DNA from: Moraxellaceae bacterium
GTDB lineage: Bacteria > Pseudomonadota > Gammaproteobacteria > Pseudomonadales > Moraxellaceae
Length of the DNA stretch: 53,457 nt
Reading direction: 5' to 3'
Assembly (NCBI GenBank): GCA_024234595.1
Contig: JACKNZ010000021.1
Span: 1 to 53,457 of the forward strand
In this document: positions 1 through 8,614 of the stretch, piece after piece
How the letters are laid out: each line of letters begins with the position of its first letter
How positions within the stretch are numbered: position 1 is the stretch's first letter
The notes under the pieces: generated by a model
What the model was told of the DNA's origin: nothing
Databases searched by the model: none
The model's input: the letters and a program-made list of their open reading frames with translations, nothing else
Translations under genes and position numbers: made by a program

Positions 1-410
1 CCTTGGCCGATGATTCGGGTTTGTGTGTGGACGTGATGAATGGGGGGCCGGGTATTTATTCGGCACGTTATGCAGGCGCAGGTGCAAAAGATAGTACCAA
101 TAACGAAAAGTTACTGGCTGACTTGTTGCCGTTTCGAGGTGCTGAACCTATTAAGGCACAGTTTGTGTGCGTATTAGTATTTTTGCGTCATGCTCATGAC
201 CCGTTACCGATTATTTGCCAAGGCATTTGGCATGGCGAGATTTTGCCACAAAAACGTGGCGAGAATGGTTTTGGTTATGACCCGTTATTTTGGTTGCCTG
301 AGCGTGGTTGTAGCAGTGCCGAGCTTGAGCCTAGCCTCAAAAATCTAATTAGCCATCGGGGACAGGCGATGAGTCAGTTAAAAGCGGCGTTGGCAAGATA
401 CGAGTTTTAG
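1..410 (+). CDS. rdgB: XTP/dITP diphosphatase RdgB (Ham1/ITPase family), 5' end missing
   Basis: Hydrolyses non-canonical purine nucleoside triphosphates (dITP, XTP) to monophosphates, cleaning the nucleotide pool in the cytoplasm. The reading frame is open from the first bases, so the window starts inside the gene; about one third of the usual roughly 200 residues is missing. The visible part opens with the conserved family segment ADDSGL followed by GxYSARYAG, and later shows the GENGFGYDPLF substrate-binding motif and the C-terminal SHRGQAM segment. All of these are strongly conserved in RdgB, so the assignment is firm. HemW lies 1.2 kb downstream; rdgB-hemW is a common gammaproteobacterial linkage, here interrupted by a toxin-antitoxin pair and an EVE gene. 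Confidence 0.95.
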   Translation, partial: LADDSGLCVDVMNGGPGIYSARYAGAGAKDSTNNEKLLADLLPFRGAEPIKAQFVCVLVFLRHAHDPLPIICQGIWHGEILPQKRGENGFGYDPLFWLPERGCSSAELEPSLKNLISHRGQAMSQLKAALARYEF

Positions 411-419
411 AGAGGCAAC

Positions 420-449
420 TTGACCAACCTGACCAACACTGTCTAAAAT
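420..449 (+). promoter_or_regulatory. Candidate promoter/operator of the toxin-antitoxin pair
   Basis: TTGACC (420-425) and TAAAAT (444-449) are separated by 18 bases, a plausible sigma70 promoter 25 bases before the antitoxin start. The spacer holds two direct copies of GACCAAC (422-428 and 431-437), 9 bases apart, which could be the autoregulatory site of the antitoxin. The operator role is inference. Confidence 0.4.
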
Positions 450-474
450 AACAGCAGCAACAGAGGGCCTTAAT

Positions 475-714
475 ATGATTATTAACATTGCCGAGGCCAA
501 AGCGCATTTATCAAGCATTGTAGAACGTGCCTGTAATGGCGAACACATTACTATTGCCAAAAATAATTTACCCTTAGTCGATTTAATGCCTCATAACAGA
601 CCAACTAAACGTAAACTCGGTATTGCTAAAGGCCTAATTGACTATCAAGAGGATATTTTTAGTACCGATGAGGCCAACATTGAGCATTTTTATCAGTCAA
701 AACTAGAGCCTTAA
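475..714 (+). CDS. Phd/YefM-family antitoxin
   Basis: Small antitoxin of 79 residues expected to neutralise the PIN toxin encoded 11 bases downstream and to repress their shared promoter. The N-terminal half has the Phd/YefM pattern: an alternating strand (MIINIAEAKAHLSSIVERA), then the short segment with ITIAKNNLPLVDLMP typical of the family's DNA-binding N-domain. The C-terminal part (about residues 45-79) is acidic and aromatic, like the toxin-binding tails of such antitoxins. The start is supported by a GAGGG ribosome site at 463-467. Which toxin family it pairs with is shown by the neighbour. Confidence 0.85.
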   Translation: MIINIAEAKAHLSSIVERACNGEHITIAKNNLPLVDLMPHNRPTKRKLGIAKGLIDYQEDIFSTDEANIEHFYQSKLEP

Positions 715-725
715 ACAAGTCCACT

Positions 726-1097
726 ATGCGTATATTACTAGACACTCATATTGTGCTATGGGCATTAGATGCTCCCGAAAAGCTCACGCCAAAACAAATT
801 AATGCGCTCGAAAATCCTGCCAATCAGATTTTAGTAAGCAGTATTAGTATTGCCGAATTGATGATTAAACAATCCATCGGCAAGCTCAACATAAAAGCGG
901 ACTTATTATATTTAATTCAACAAATGGGCTTTGATTATTTAGACTACACCGCCCAAGACGCCTTGTTTTTAAAAGACTTGCCTTATATTCACCGCGACCC
1001 TTTTGACAGCATGTTGATTACACAAGCTCTACAGCAGAGTTGCATCTTTATGTCCAACGATGCCATCATCAAGCAATATGACTGCCATTTATTTTAA
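726..1097 (+). CDS. PIN-domain ribonuclease toxin (VapC-like)
   Basis: 123-residue PIN-domain protein, predicted to be the RNase toxin of a type II toxin-antitoxin pair. Acidic residues of the PIN active site are visible: LLDTHIVLWAL near the N-terminus (Asp6), the Glu in SISIAELMIK (about residue 43), and HRDPFDSMLITQA with Asp residues around 92 and 96. It belongs to the shorter PIN subgroup that usually pairs with Phd-type antitoxins, matching the gene in front of it. RNA target cannot be read from the sequence. It ends 31 bases before the convergent EVE gene. Confidence 0.88.
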   Translation: MRILLDTHIVLWALDAPEKLTPKQINALENPANQILVSSISIAELMIKQSIGKLNIKADLLYLIQQMGFDYLDYTAQDALFLKDLPYIHRDPFDSMLITQALQQSCIFMSNDAIIKQYDCHLF

Positions 1098-1128
1098 TAT
1101 TGTTGCCTGTTTCTACCACCTACACCCA

Positions 1129-1581
1129 TCATTTACACCTCGCCAAAATAACATTCCACTGCTCCTTGCTCACAGGCATTAACGACAAACGATTACCCTG
1201 CCGCACCAACGGCAAATCGGCTAATTCTGGCATGGTTTTTAACTCAGTTAATGACAAGGTTTCGTTAAACTTTTGCACAAACTCTACATCTACCCCCGTC
1301 CAACGCGGCTTATCTACGCTGGACTTGGGGTCATAGTATTTATGCTCAGGATTAAACTGCGTTGGGTCATCGTAGCCTTCTTTAGCAATCCGCATTAAGC
1401 CTACAATACCTGCCACCTTACAATTAGAATGATAAAAAAACGCCATATCGCCTTTTTTCATTTGCCGTAAAAAGTTGCGTGCCTGATAATTACGCACACC
1501 GTCCCATAATGCCACCCCTTGCTGTTGCAAATGGTCGATACCAAACACGGTCGGCTCCGACTTCATTAACCAATAAGCCAT
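1129..1581 (-). CDS. EVE-domain protein (Thy28/YthF-like)
   Basis: 150-residue single-domain EVE protein. The family is related to PUA and YTH domains and is thought to recognise modified bases in nucleic acid; the specific role in bacteria is poorly defined. The sequence shows the typical opening WLMKSEP, then WDGVRNYQARN, a GDMAFFYHSN segment and the conserved RWTGVDVEF strand. Length is normal for bacterial homologues. Its start codon lies only 5 bases from the divergent hemW start, so each gene's promoter would have to overlap the other's coding sequence. Confidence 0.88.
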   Translation of the reverse strand: MAYWLMKSEPTVFGIDHLQQQGVALWDGVRNYQARNFLRQMKKGDMAFFYHSNCKVAGIVGLMRIAKEGYDDPTQFNPEHKYYDPKSSVDKPRWTGVDVEFVQKFNETLSLTELKTMPELADLPLVRQGNRLSLMPVSKEQWNVILARCK

Positions 1582-1586
1582 TATTT

Positions 1587-2717
1587 ATGCCCCCATTAAG
1601 TTTATATATTCATGTGCCTTGGTGCGTCAAAAAATGTCCTTATTGCGATTTTAACTCACACACCAGTCCACAAAGTTTACCCCAAAAAGCCTATGCCGAG
1701 GCGTTAATTGCTGACTTGCAAGCCGATTTAGCATGGGTACAAGGACGACAAATTAGCAGTGTCTTTATTGGTGGCGGCACACCCTCGTTATTTTCGGGGC
1801 AAACATATCAAGACTTGTTTGGGCAATTACGCCACTATCTAGACTTTGCTGATGACTGCGAAATTACGCTTGAGGCCAACCCTGCCACCGTTGAACACGA
1901 CAATTTTGAAGGCTACTTAAAAGCAGGCATTAACCGTTTGTCCTTGGGTATTCAAAGTTTTAACCCGCAACACTTACAAACTTTAGGACGAATTCACACG
2001 CAACAAGATGCCTTTAATGCCATTAGCCTCGCCAAAACAGCAGGTTTTAGCAATGTTAATTTGGATTTAATGCACGGCTTGCCTAATCAGTCTTTAGAAG
2101 ATGCGCTTTTAGATATTGAAACCGCTTTGAGTTTTAATCCTACACATTTGTCGTGGTATCAACTCACCATCGAGCCTAACACCGCATTTTATCGTCAACC
2201 GCCCACCCTACCTGACGATGATATCTTGTGGACAATTCAGGAGGCAGGACAACACAAACTGGCGCAAGCAGGTTTTTTGCAATATGAAGTATCGGCTTAT
2301 AGCCAACAACGCCCCAGCAAACACAACCTAAACTATTGGCAATTTGGTGACTATTTGGCCATAGGGGCTGGCGCACATGGCAAAGTCACTACGCCAGAGG
2401 GTATTTTTAGATACCGCAAAACGCGCTTGCCCAAAGACTATTTAGCGGCTGCACCTCTACAACAAGCCCGTTTAGGCTTAGAAAAAATTGCCCCCGAAGA
2501 TTTATATTTTGAATTTATGATGAATGCCTTGCGGCTCAAAGACGGTGTACCAATTGATTATTTTGAGCAAAGAACAGGTTTAGCTTGGTCAAATCTTGAA
2601 GTGCAAATTACACCCGCCATTCACAAAAAATGGCTAACTCTAGATAAGCAATATATAAAATGCACAGACTTAGGTTTTAATTATTTGAATGAAGTATTGA
2701 GCTTATTTTTAAAATAG
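1587..2717 (+). CDS. hemW: HemW, radical SAM heme chaperone (HemN-like)
   Basis: 376-residue radical SAM protein of the HemW group, which binds heme and delivers it to membrane targets; often mis-annotated as coproporphyrinogen III dehydrogenase (HemN). The 4Fe-4S cysteines are in CVKKCPYC (residues 13, 17, 20), followed by DFNSH, the HemW-type continuation. GGGTPS and the SLGIQSF strand are the SAM-binding and barrel motifs. I placed the start at 1587 rather than the more upstream in-frame ATG, because this gives the family's usual short N-terminus (MPPLSLYIHVPWC) and avoids overlapping the divergent EVE gene. The HemN_C domain occupies the last 70 or so residues. Confidence 0.93.
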   Translation: MPPLSLYIHVPWCVKKCPYCDFNSHTSPQSLPQKAYAEALIADLQADLAWVQGRQISSVFIGGGTPSLFSGQTYQDLFGQLRHYLDFADDCEITLEANPATVEHDNFEGYLKAGINRLSLGIQSFNPQHLQTLGRIHTQQDAFNAISLAKTAGFSNVNLDLMHGLPNQSLEDALLDIETALSFNPTHLSWYQLTIEPNTAFYRQPPTLPDDDILWTIQEAGQHKLAQAGFLQYEVSAYSQQRPSKHNLNYWQFGDYLAIGAGAHGKVTTPEGIFRYRKTRLPKDYLAAAPLQQARLGLEKIAPEDLYFEFMMNALRLKDGVPIDYFEQRTGLAWSNLEVQITPAIHKKWLTLDKQYIKCTDLGFNYLNEVLSLFLK

Positions 2718-2784
2718 CCGTTATATTTTTTTTAAAATCAGCATACACTCCAAAAGTAATCATCAAAAAACCAATGGAGTGTTT

Positions 2785-4173
2785 ATGCTAAAACTGTTGT
2801 TAGCGAGTGCCAGTCTTGGCTTACCTTCGCTTTGCTTTGCTAATACAGGGCAAGACTTTACCCATCAGCCACTCGGCTTTATCGTCTTGGCTATTTTTAT
2901 TTTGTCTTACTTATGCGTGATTTTTGAAGAGCAAACTCATATCAAAAAATCACTGCCTGTGATGCTAGGTGCAGGTTTAATTTGGATAGTGATAGCGGCT
3001 AATTGGACAGGCGATACCAATGCAGTCGAACACGCCGTCAAACATTATTTATTAGAATATGGCGAGTTATTGCTGTTTTTATTAGTGGCCATGACTTATG
3101 TCAATGCCATTACCGAACGTGGTATTTTTGATGCACTGCGCGTATGGTTAGTGAGCAAAGGATTCAGTTATCGTCAACTATTTTGGCTAACGGGTTTTTG
3201 TGCCTTCTTTTTATCGCCCGTACTCGACAATTTAACTACTGCCTTAGTGTTGTGTGCGGTGTTATTGGCCGTAGGCAAAGATAATCCGCAATTTATTAGT
3301 TTAGGGGCAATTAACATTGTCGTTGCTGCCAATGCAGGTGGTGCTTTTAGCCCCTTTGGTGACATTACTACCCTCATGGTATGGCAAAAAGGTTTAGTTG
3401 AGTTTTGGACATTTTTTGCTTTATTTTTACCCAGTTTGGTCAATTTTTTAGTACCTGCCGCCTGTATGTCGTTGGCAATTAGCGCACAAACACCGCCTAG
3501 CAATAATGCTGATAATCCACTTAGACGCGGTGCATGGATTGTATTGGGCTTGTTTATTGTCACCATTAGTTTGGCCGTGTCTTTTCATAGCTTTTTACAT
3601 TTACCGCCTTTTTTAGGGATGATGACAGGCTTGGCGTTATTGAAGTTTTACGGCTACTATTTGTCTCACACTCACATTAGCAAACATACAGATACTGCTC
3701 ATTATGGCCAACTCGGTGATATTCATCCTTTTGACAGCTTTAAATTTGTGGCACAAGCCGAATGGGATACCTTGTTATTTTTCTTTGGCGTGATTATGTG
3801 CGTCGGAGGCTTAGGTTTTGTGGGCTATTTAGACCTTGCCTCTCATTTGCTTTATAACGATTTAGGAGCAACTATCGCTAACGTTTTAATCGGTATGCTA
3901 TCGGCAGTGGTCGATAACATTCCCGTCATGGTCGCGGTATTGCAAATGAATCCAGAGATGAGTATAGGCCAATGGTTGTTAGTGACCTTAACGGCTGGCG
4001 TAGGGGGTAGTTTGTTATCGGTTGGCTCTGCGGCAGGGGTTGCCATGATGGGACAAGCTAAAGGCTATTACACCTTTTTTAGCCATCTTAAATGGTCGTG
4101 GGCGATAGCTTTGGGTTATGCGCTAAGCATTGCTTGTCACTTTGTGGTCAATAAAGCCTTGTTTACTGGCTAA
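2785..4173 (+). CDS. nhaD: Na+/H+ antiporter NhaD
   Basis: 462-residue integral membrane protein of the NhaD branch of the ion-transporter superfamily, exchanging cytoplasmic Na+ (or Li+) for protons. It begins with a cleavable-looking hydrophobic stretch ending SLCFA and then about 12 hydrophobic segments. Conserved family pieces include SPVLDNLTTALV, ANAGGAFSPFGDITTLM and the late SAVVDNIPVMVAV and GSAAGVAMMG segments, where the paired Asp-Asn motifs line the ion path. The start at 2785 follows a GGAG at 2776-2779. A strong bidirectional terminator follows 2 bases after the stop. Confidence 0.93.
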   Translation: MLKLLLASASLGLPSLCFANTGQDFTHQPLGFIVLAIFILSYLCVIFEEQTHIKKSLPVMLGAGLIWIVIAANWTGDTNAVEHAVKHYLLEYGELLLFLLVAMTYVNAITERGIFDALRVWLVSKGFSYRQLFWLTGFCAFFLSPVLDNLTTALVLCAVLLAVGKDNPQFISLGAINIVVAANAGGAFSPFGDITTLMVWQKGLVEFWTFFALFLPSLVNFLVPAACMSLAISAQTPPSNNADNPLRRGAWIVLGLFIVTISLAVSFHSFLHLPPFLGMMTGLALLKFYGYYLSHTHISKHTDTAHYGQLGDIHPFDSFKFVAQAEWDTLLFFFGVIMCVGGLGFVGYLDLASHLLYNDLGATIANVLIGMLSAVVDNIPVMVAVLQMNPEMSIGQWLLVTLTAGVGGSLLSVGSAAGVAMMGQAKGYYTFFSHLKWSWAIALGYALSIACHFVVNKALFTG

Positions 4174-4175
4174 AC

Positions 4176-4205
4176 AAAAAAGCCTCCCAATAGGGAGGCT
4201 TTTTT
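4176..4205. terminator. Bidirectional rho-independent terminator
   Basis: An 8-bp stem (AGCCTCCC with GGGAGGCT, loop AATA) lies between an A-run on the left and a T-run on the right, so it can end both nhaD (+) and the convergent gene at 4207 (-). Confidence 0.93.
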
Positions 4206-4206
4206 A

Positions 4207-4575
4207 TTAAAACACAATACGACGTTGCGTTTTGGCAAACTCGTCTTCTTCGTGAGCAGTCAATACATCCTCTAAACGCTCTAATAACTTAACAAAGTCA
4301 CGCCCCCGCACAGGCTTAGCCAACATAAACGGCGTTGGCGAGTTCACAGGTGCTTTTTGCGAATAAGCAACCACAATATGCCCTGCTTTTGCGCCCGCTA
4401 AGGGTAATTTTTGAGCATGTAACTCAAAGTCAACAATAATGACATCAGAGTCAGAGCCATGCTCTTGATAACGCCATTGATTATCACCGCGGTCGCCAAA
4501 CGTGTTCAACAGTGACTTAATTAACGCCTTGTCATGTTCTTCGGCAATAACAGAAATAATATAATTCGAAGCCAT
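4207..4575 (-). CDS. Receiver-like protein of unknown function, copy 1
   Basis: 122-residue protein not assignable to a named family. Its strand/helix order resembles a response-regulator receiver: a first strand followed by NTFGDRGDNQWRY, then DVIIVDFE (position of the phosphorylated Asp), a VVAYSQ strand, then LAKP, matching the conserved Lys-Pro of receivers, and a final amphipathic helix FVKLLERLEDVL. The acidic pair normally found at the end of strand 1 is not obvious, so it may be a pseudo-receiver that does not take phosphate. It is clearly related to the gene upstream at 4731 (shared KALxKSxLxTFG and FMLAKP). No DNA-binding domain is present. Confidence 0.75.
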   Translation of the reverse strand: MASNYIISVIAEEHDKALIKSLLNTFGDRGDNQWRYQEHGSDSDVIIVDFELHAQKLPLAGAKAGHIVVAYSQKAPVNSPTPFMLAKPVRGRDFVKLLERLEDVLTAHEEDEFAKTQRRIVF

Positions 4576-4730
4576 GATATCCTTCCTACAAGTTCAACTT
4601 AAATAATCTATACATATAGCGGTTGCCTATTATCTTAGGCCAAACCTAGATAATTTAAGAATATAGCACCCATTAGCGTCAAGCACTATTACATACTTTA
4701 GTTGTAACACAATAAAAACACTAAAGCCCA

Positions 4731-5117
4731 CTAATAAGCAAGCATCTGCGCGTCAGACAAAGCCATCATACGCGGCTGAGTATAATTTTGCTGTTTATTT
4801 TGCAAATGTTGTTGAACCTGCTCCAAAAGCTGCACAAAATGACGTGCCTGTGCGGGCTTGGCTAACATAAAATGCTTTTTATTGGCGATAGAAGCATCTT
4901 GCGTGTAATAGACAATTTCGTCGGTCATTTGATGGGCATCTAAAATATCTTGAGCCGAACATTCATCCGAATCCAAAATAATCACATCAACCACTCCTTC
5001 TGGCTGATAAACCCAATCAACGTCACGTTGATGGCCAAAAGTAGCTAATATTGACTTAAGCAAGGCTTTGTCACGATTAACTGTAGTAACAAAACGAATG
5101 GTGTATGCTGTACTCAT
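4731..5117 (-). CDS. Receiver-like protein of unknown function, copy 2
   Basis: 128 residues from the start chosen at 5117 (MSTAYTIRFV), 15 bases inside a longer frame. It is a tandem paralogue of the gene at 4207: RDKALLKSILATFG, then VDVIILDSDE at the receiver Asp position, an EIVYYTQ strand, HFMLAKP with the Lys-Pro signature, and the closing helix FVQLLEQVQQHL. It has a longer glutamine-rich tail than copy 1. The 155-base gap to copy 1 has no clear terminator, so the two may be co-transcribed. Partner histidine kinase or function is not visible in the neighbourhood. Confidence 0.72.
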   Translation of the reverse strand: MSTAYTIRFVTTVNRDKALLKSILATFGHQRDVDWVYQPEGVVDVIILDSDECSAQDILDAHQMTDEIVYYTQDASIANKKHFMLAKPAQARHFVQLLEQVQQHLQNKQQNYTQPRMMALSDAQMLAY

Positions 5118-5345
5118 CACAACTATCCTCACAATATTCCATGTACTAGGACGTGGTTAATTTTAGATTTTTGCTAACTATAACGTCCTGAAAAGATTAA
5201 AAGCCGTATCATTTATGGTATTGATATCTTGGCTTTGTTGAATGTGAACTGATAGTAGTTAAGTATTTTAGACTTTGCAGAAAGTATTCATTATTTTGTG
5301 AACAACTTCACTCTAAAACAAATAATTTAGTGAACGAATACACAT

Positions 5346-5374
5346 AAAAAAGGCATCCAGTAGATGCCTTTTTT
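5346..5374. terminator. Bidirectional terminator downstream of typA
   Basis: Stem AAGGCATC/GATGCCTT with loop CAGTA, flanked by A-run and T-run; sits 12 bases beyond the typA stop. The remaining 230 bases up to 5117 are AT-rich with no further feature I can support. Confidence 0.9.
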
Positions 5375-5385
5375 AGTTTTAACGA

Positions 5386-7200
5386 TTATGCACGTCCCAT
5401 GCGTTTACGCTCATTCTCGGTGAGGTACTTTTTGCGGATACGAATAGATTGTGGTGTTACCTCAACCAATTCATCATCTTCAATAAATTCTAAAGCACGC
5501 TCAAGGGTAAACTTAATCGGTGGCGTTAATACGATGTTTTCGTCTGAGCCAGCGGCACGAATATTGGTTAATTGCTTGCCTTTGGTCGGATTAACCGCCA
5601 TATCATCACCTCGGGCATTAAGGCCAATCACCATGCCTTCATACACTTCGACACCAGGGTCAACAAACAAACGGCCACGCTCTTGTAAGTTAAACAACGA
5701 GTAACCCAATACTTTACCTTGAATCATCGACACCATCACGCCATTTTGACGCTTGGCAACACCACCCGACTTCATGGGGGCATAGTGCGAGAAACTGGAG
5801 GTCATGATACCTGTGCCAGAGGTGAGTGTTAAAAACTCAGAGCGGAAACCAATTAAACCTCGCGATGGCACGGTGGCATCAATACGGACACGGCCTTTGC
5901 CATCAACAACCATATCGGTCATTTCGCCTTTACGAAAACCTAACTGCTCCATCACCGCGCCTTGATGCTGTTCTTCGACATCAAAAATAACGGCTTCAAA
6001 AGGTTCGTTTACCACACCATCAATTTCTTTCATGATAACTTCGGGGCGAGATACACCTAACTCGAAGCCTTCGCGACGCATATTTTCAATCAAAATACTC
6101 AAATGCAATTCGCCACGACCCGACACTTTAAAACGGTCAGCACTGTCGGTGGCTTCAACACGCAAAGCAACATTATGAATCAATTCACGGTCTAAACGGT
6201 CTTTAATGACACGAGAGGTCACAAATTTGCCTTCTTTACCTGCAAAAGGCGAGTTGTTGACTTGGAAAGTCATCGAAACAGTTGGCTCATCAACTGTTAA
6301 TGCTGGCAAGGCTTCGACATTTTGTGGGTCACACAAAGTATCCGAAATATTTAAACCTTCCATACCTGTCACACAAACAATATCACCTGCGGCAGCTTCG
6401 GGAACATCGACACGTTGCAAGCCGTGATAACCCATGATTTGTAAAATACGACCATTACGTTTTTTGCCGTCTTTATCAATAATCACAACACTGGTATTGG
6501 TTTTAACTTTACCACGTTGAATACGCCCTACCCCAATCACGCCCACATAGCTAGAGTAGTCTAATGAGGAAATCTGCATTTGGAAGGCACCGTCCATATC
6601 CACTTGCGGCGGGCTAACACGGTCAACAATGGTTTGAAACAATGGCGTCATGTCTTGTGCCATGTCGTCTGGCGACAAGCCAGCAATGCCATTAAGTGCC
6701 GAAGCATAAACAATCGGGAAGTCTAATTGTTCGTCAGTTGCACCTAAACGGTCAAATAAATCAAATACTTGGTCAATCACCCAATCAGGACGCGCACCTG
6801 GTCTATCAATTTTGTTAATCACCACAATTGGTTTTAAGCCTTGCGCAAAGGCCTTCATGGTCACAAAGCGAGTTTGTGGCATTGGGCCATCAACCGCATC
6901 AACCAACAATAACACCGAGTCCACCATGCTCAATACACGTTCAACTTCGCCACCAAAGTCGGCGTGACCCGGTGTGTCAACGATGTTAATGCGGTAGTCA
7001 TTCCACTTAAGGGCGGTGTTTTTAGCCAAAATGGTAATGCCGCGTTCTTTTTCGATAGCGTTAGAATCCATGACCCGTTCGACTTCACCTGCACGGTCGC
7101 CTAATGTGCCAGATTGTTGCAAAAGTTTATCAACCAGTGTGGTTTTGCCGTGGTCAACGTGAGCAATGATTGCGATATTTCGCAGGTTTTGAATGGACAT
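5386..7200 (-). CDS. typA: Ribosome-associated GTPase TypA/BipA
   Basis: 604-residue translational GTPase of the EF-G-like family that acts in ribosome assembly and stress or low-temperature growth. The G-domain is at the N-terminus: AHVDHGKTTLVD (P-loop, about residues 12-23), the switch I region with RGITILAKNT, DTPGHADFGGEV (G3), and NKIDRPGARPDWV (G4). Then come domain II, an EF-G-like domain with GRGELHLSILIENMRREG, and the TypA-specific C-terminal domain beginning near TGIMTSSFSHY and ending RIRKKYLTENERKRMGRA. Length equals the family norm. Transcribed toward the terminator at 5346. Confidence 0.97.
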   Translation of the reverse strand: MSIQNLRNIAIIAHVDHGKTTLVDKLLQQSGTLGDRAGEVERVMDSNAIEKERGITILAKNTALKWNDYRINIVDTPGHADFGGEVERVLSMVDSVLLLVDAVDGPMPQTRFVTMKAFAQGLKPIVVINKIDRPGARPDWVIDQVFDLFDRLGATDEQLDFPIVYASALNGIAGLSPDDMAQDMTPLFQTIVDRVSPPQVDMDGAFQMQISSLDYSSYVGVIGVGRIQRGKVKTNTSVVIIDKDGKKRNGRILQIMGYHGLQRVDVPEAAAGDIVCVTGMEGLNISDTLCDPQNVEALPALTVDEPTVSMTFQVNNSPFAGKEGKFVTSRVIKDRLDRELIHNVALRVEATDSADRFKVSGRGELHLSILIENMRREGFELGVSRPEVIMKEIDGVVNEPFEAVIFDVEEQHQGAVMEQLGFRKGEMTDMVVDGKGRVRIDATVPSRGLIGFRSEFLTLTSGTGIMTSSFSHYAPMKSGGVAKRQNGVMVSMIQGKVLGYSLFNLQERGRLFVDPGVEVYEGMVIGLNARGDDMAVNPTKGKQLTNIRAAGSDENIVLTPPIKFTLERALEFIEDDELVEVTPQSIRIRKKYLTENERKRMGRA

Positions 7201-7297
7201 AGTGTATCTAAAGCCAAGTGTTGCTAGAAAAGGCGCGCATTATACCCCAAGTGTGATGACAACTTGTGCAATTCGTGCTTTTTATTTTGCAAAAAAT

Positions 7298-7322
7298 AAA
7301 AGCCACCCTAGGGTGGCTTTTA
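7298..7322. terminator. Terminator downstream of the OmpA-family gene
   Basis: Near-perfect palindrome AAAGCCACCC/GGGTGGCTTT centred on CTAG with flanking A and T runs, 27 bases beyond the stop of the gene at 7349 (-), and upstream of typA. Confidence 0.85.
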
Positions 7323-7348
7323 CATAACAGACTCAAAAAGACGCTAAA

Positions 7349-8614
7349 TTATTTTTTAGCTTTCTTTTTGCTGCTTTTTTTGCCTTTGGCTTTTTTGGCT
7401 GGCTTTTTCAACTCTGTGGTAACAGTGTTGATTTTTTCAGCAGTCAACACCGCAATCACTCGACGGTTTTGCGCCTTGCCTTCGGCAGTTGCGTTACTGG
7501 CAACAGGTTTACTTGCACCGTAACCCACTGCAGTCAACCGACTTGCCTCAATACCATAATCACTAATCAACATATTCATTACCGCAGCGGCACGCGCCTG
7601 TGATAACACCTTGTTTTTAGCTGGATTACCCGAAGAGTCAGTATGACCTTCGATAGTAATAAATGATTTGCTATTGGCTTTGGCTAAATCGGCGATTTTG
7701 GCCACTTCGCCTTTAAACTCGGGCTTGATAATGGATTGATTGCTATCAAAGACAATGTTGATTTGTTCTTTGATGGCTTCTTTGGTTTGTGTGGTAACGG
7801 TTTTGGCACAACCATTATCGTCAACAATAATGTCAGGTGCTGTACCTGGACAACGGTCTTTGGCATCAGACACGCCATCTTTGTCTTCATCTAAGGGGCA
7901 ACCATTAGCACCAACTTGCATACCTAGTGGGGTATTTGGACACTCGTCGATACTATTAGGCACGCGGTCTTTGTCATAATCCAATGGGCAACCATCTGTG
8001 CCAACTTCCCAACCTAATGGGGTATTTGGACAACGGTCATTGGCATCCACCACACCATCACCATCGGCATCAGCAGGTAACACTTCAACAGGCGGAGGTA
8101 AATATTCAACCACTGCTTGTTGTGCTAACTCTCCCCAACTGTATTGCAGACCTGTTAACAACAAATAGTCTTGTAAACTTTTATCGGAGTTATGAATCGC
8201 ACGTAACTCACCACGGAAAGACCATTTATCATCAATGGCATACATTACACCACCACCTAAATTCATAGTGGTATCGGTTGTGTCAATTTTTGTGCCATTC
8301 ATCATGTAATCTAAGTCTTGTTTACCAAAACCAAGCAATACATAAGGAGACATTTTGCCACTCACCCAAGATTGGGGAGCAATCAATAAATTACCATTTA
8401 ACATTTTTGCATCTGATGCCTTGCCATATTCGGCTTCGACAGACACATTTGAAAACAGTTTAACCCCTGCAGCAACGCCCAAATAGCCACCAGAGTCGCC
8501 TTTATCTGGCGAGTGATAACCTACTAAGGGAGTTACATTGTATAAGCCCGCATGAGCAGACATTGCCAAAGGAGCGGCCAACATCACAGCGAGAGCAATC
8601 CGATTGAGTTTCAT
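7349..8614 (-). CDS. OmpA/OprF-family outer membrane protein with thrombospondin type 3 repeats
   Basis: 421-residue outer membrane protein. Order of parts: signal peptide ending MSAHA (about 1-22), an eight-strand OmpA-like beta-barrel (to about residue 165), a proline-rich hinge VEYLPPPVEVLPA, three calcium-binding type 3 repeats of the form DxDxDGVxDxxDxCPNTP (about 180-270), and a C-terminal peptidoglycan-binding OmpA domain (about 285-390) with IEGHTDSSGNPAKN and RAAAVMNML. The extreme C-terminus is odd: about 20 residues almost entirely Lys, Ala and Ser (KKAKGKKSSKKKAKK). A strong AGGAGG site precedes the ATG. It anchors the outer membrane to the wall; a porin role is possible. Confidence 0.93.
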   Translation of the reverse strand: MKLNRIALAVMLAAPLAMSAHAGLYNVTPLVGYHSPDKGDSGGYLGVAAGVKLFSNVSVEAEYGKASDAKMLNGNLLIAPQSWVSGKMSPYVLLGFGKQDLDYMMNGTKIDTTDTTMNLGGGVMYAIDDKWSFRGELRAIHNSDKSLQDYLLLTGLQYSWGELAQQAVVEYLPPPVEVLPADADGDGVVDANDRCPNTPLGWEVGTDGCPLDYDKDRVPNSIDECPNTPLGMQVGANGCPLDEDKDGVSDAKDRCPGTAPDIIVDDNGCAKTVTTQTKEAIKEQINIVFDSNQSIIKPEFKGEVAKIADLAKANSKSFITIEGHTDSSGNPAKNKVLSQARAAAVMNMLISDYGIEASRLTAVGYGASKPVASNATAEGKAQNRRVIAVLTAEKINTVTTELKKPAKKAKGKKSSKKKAKK

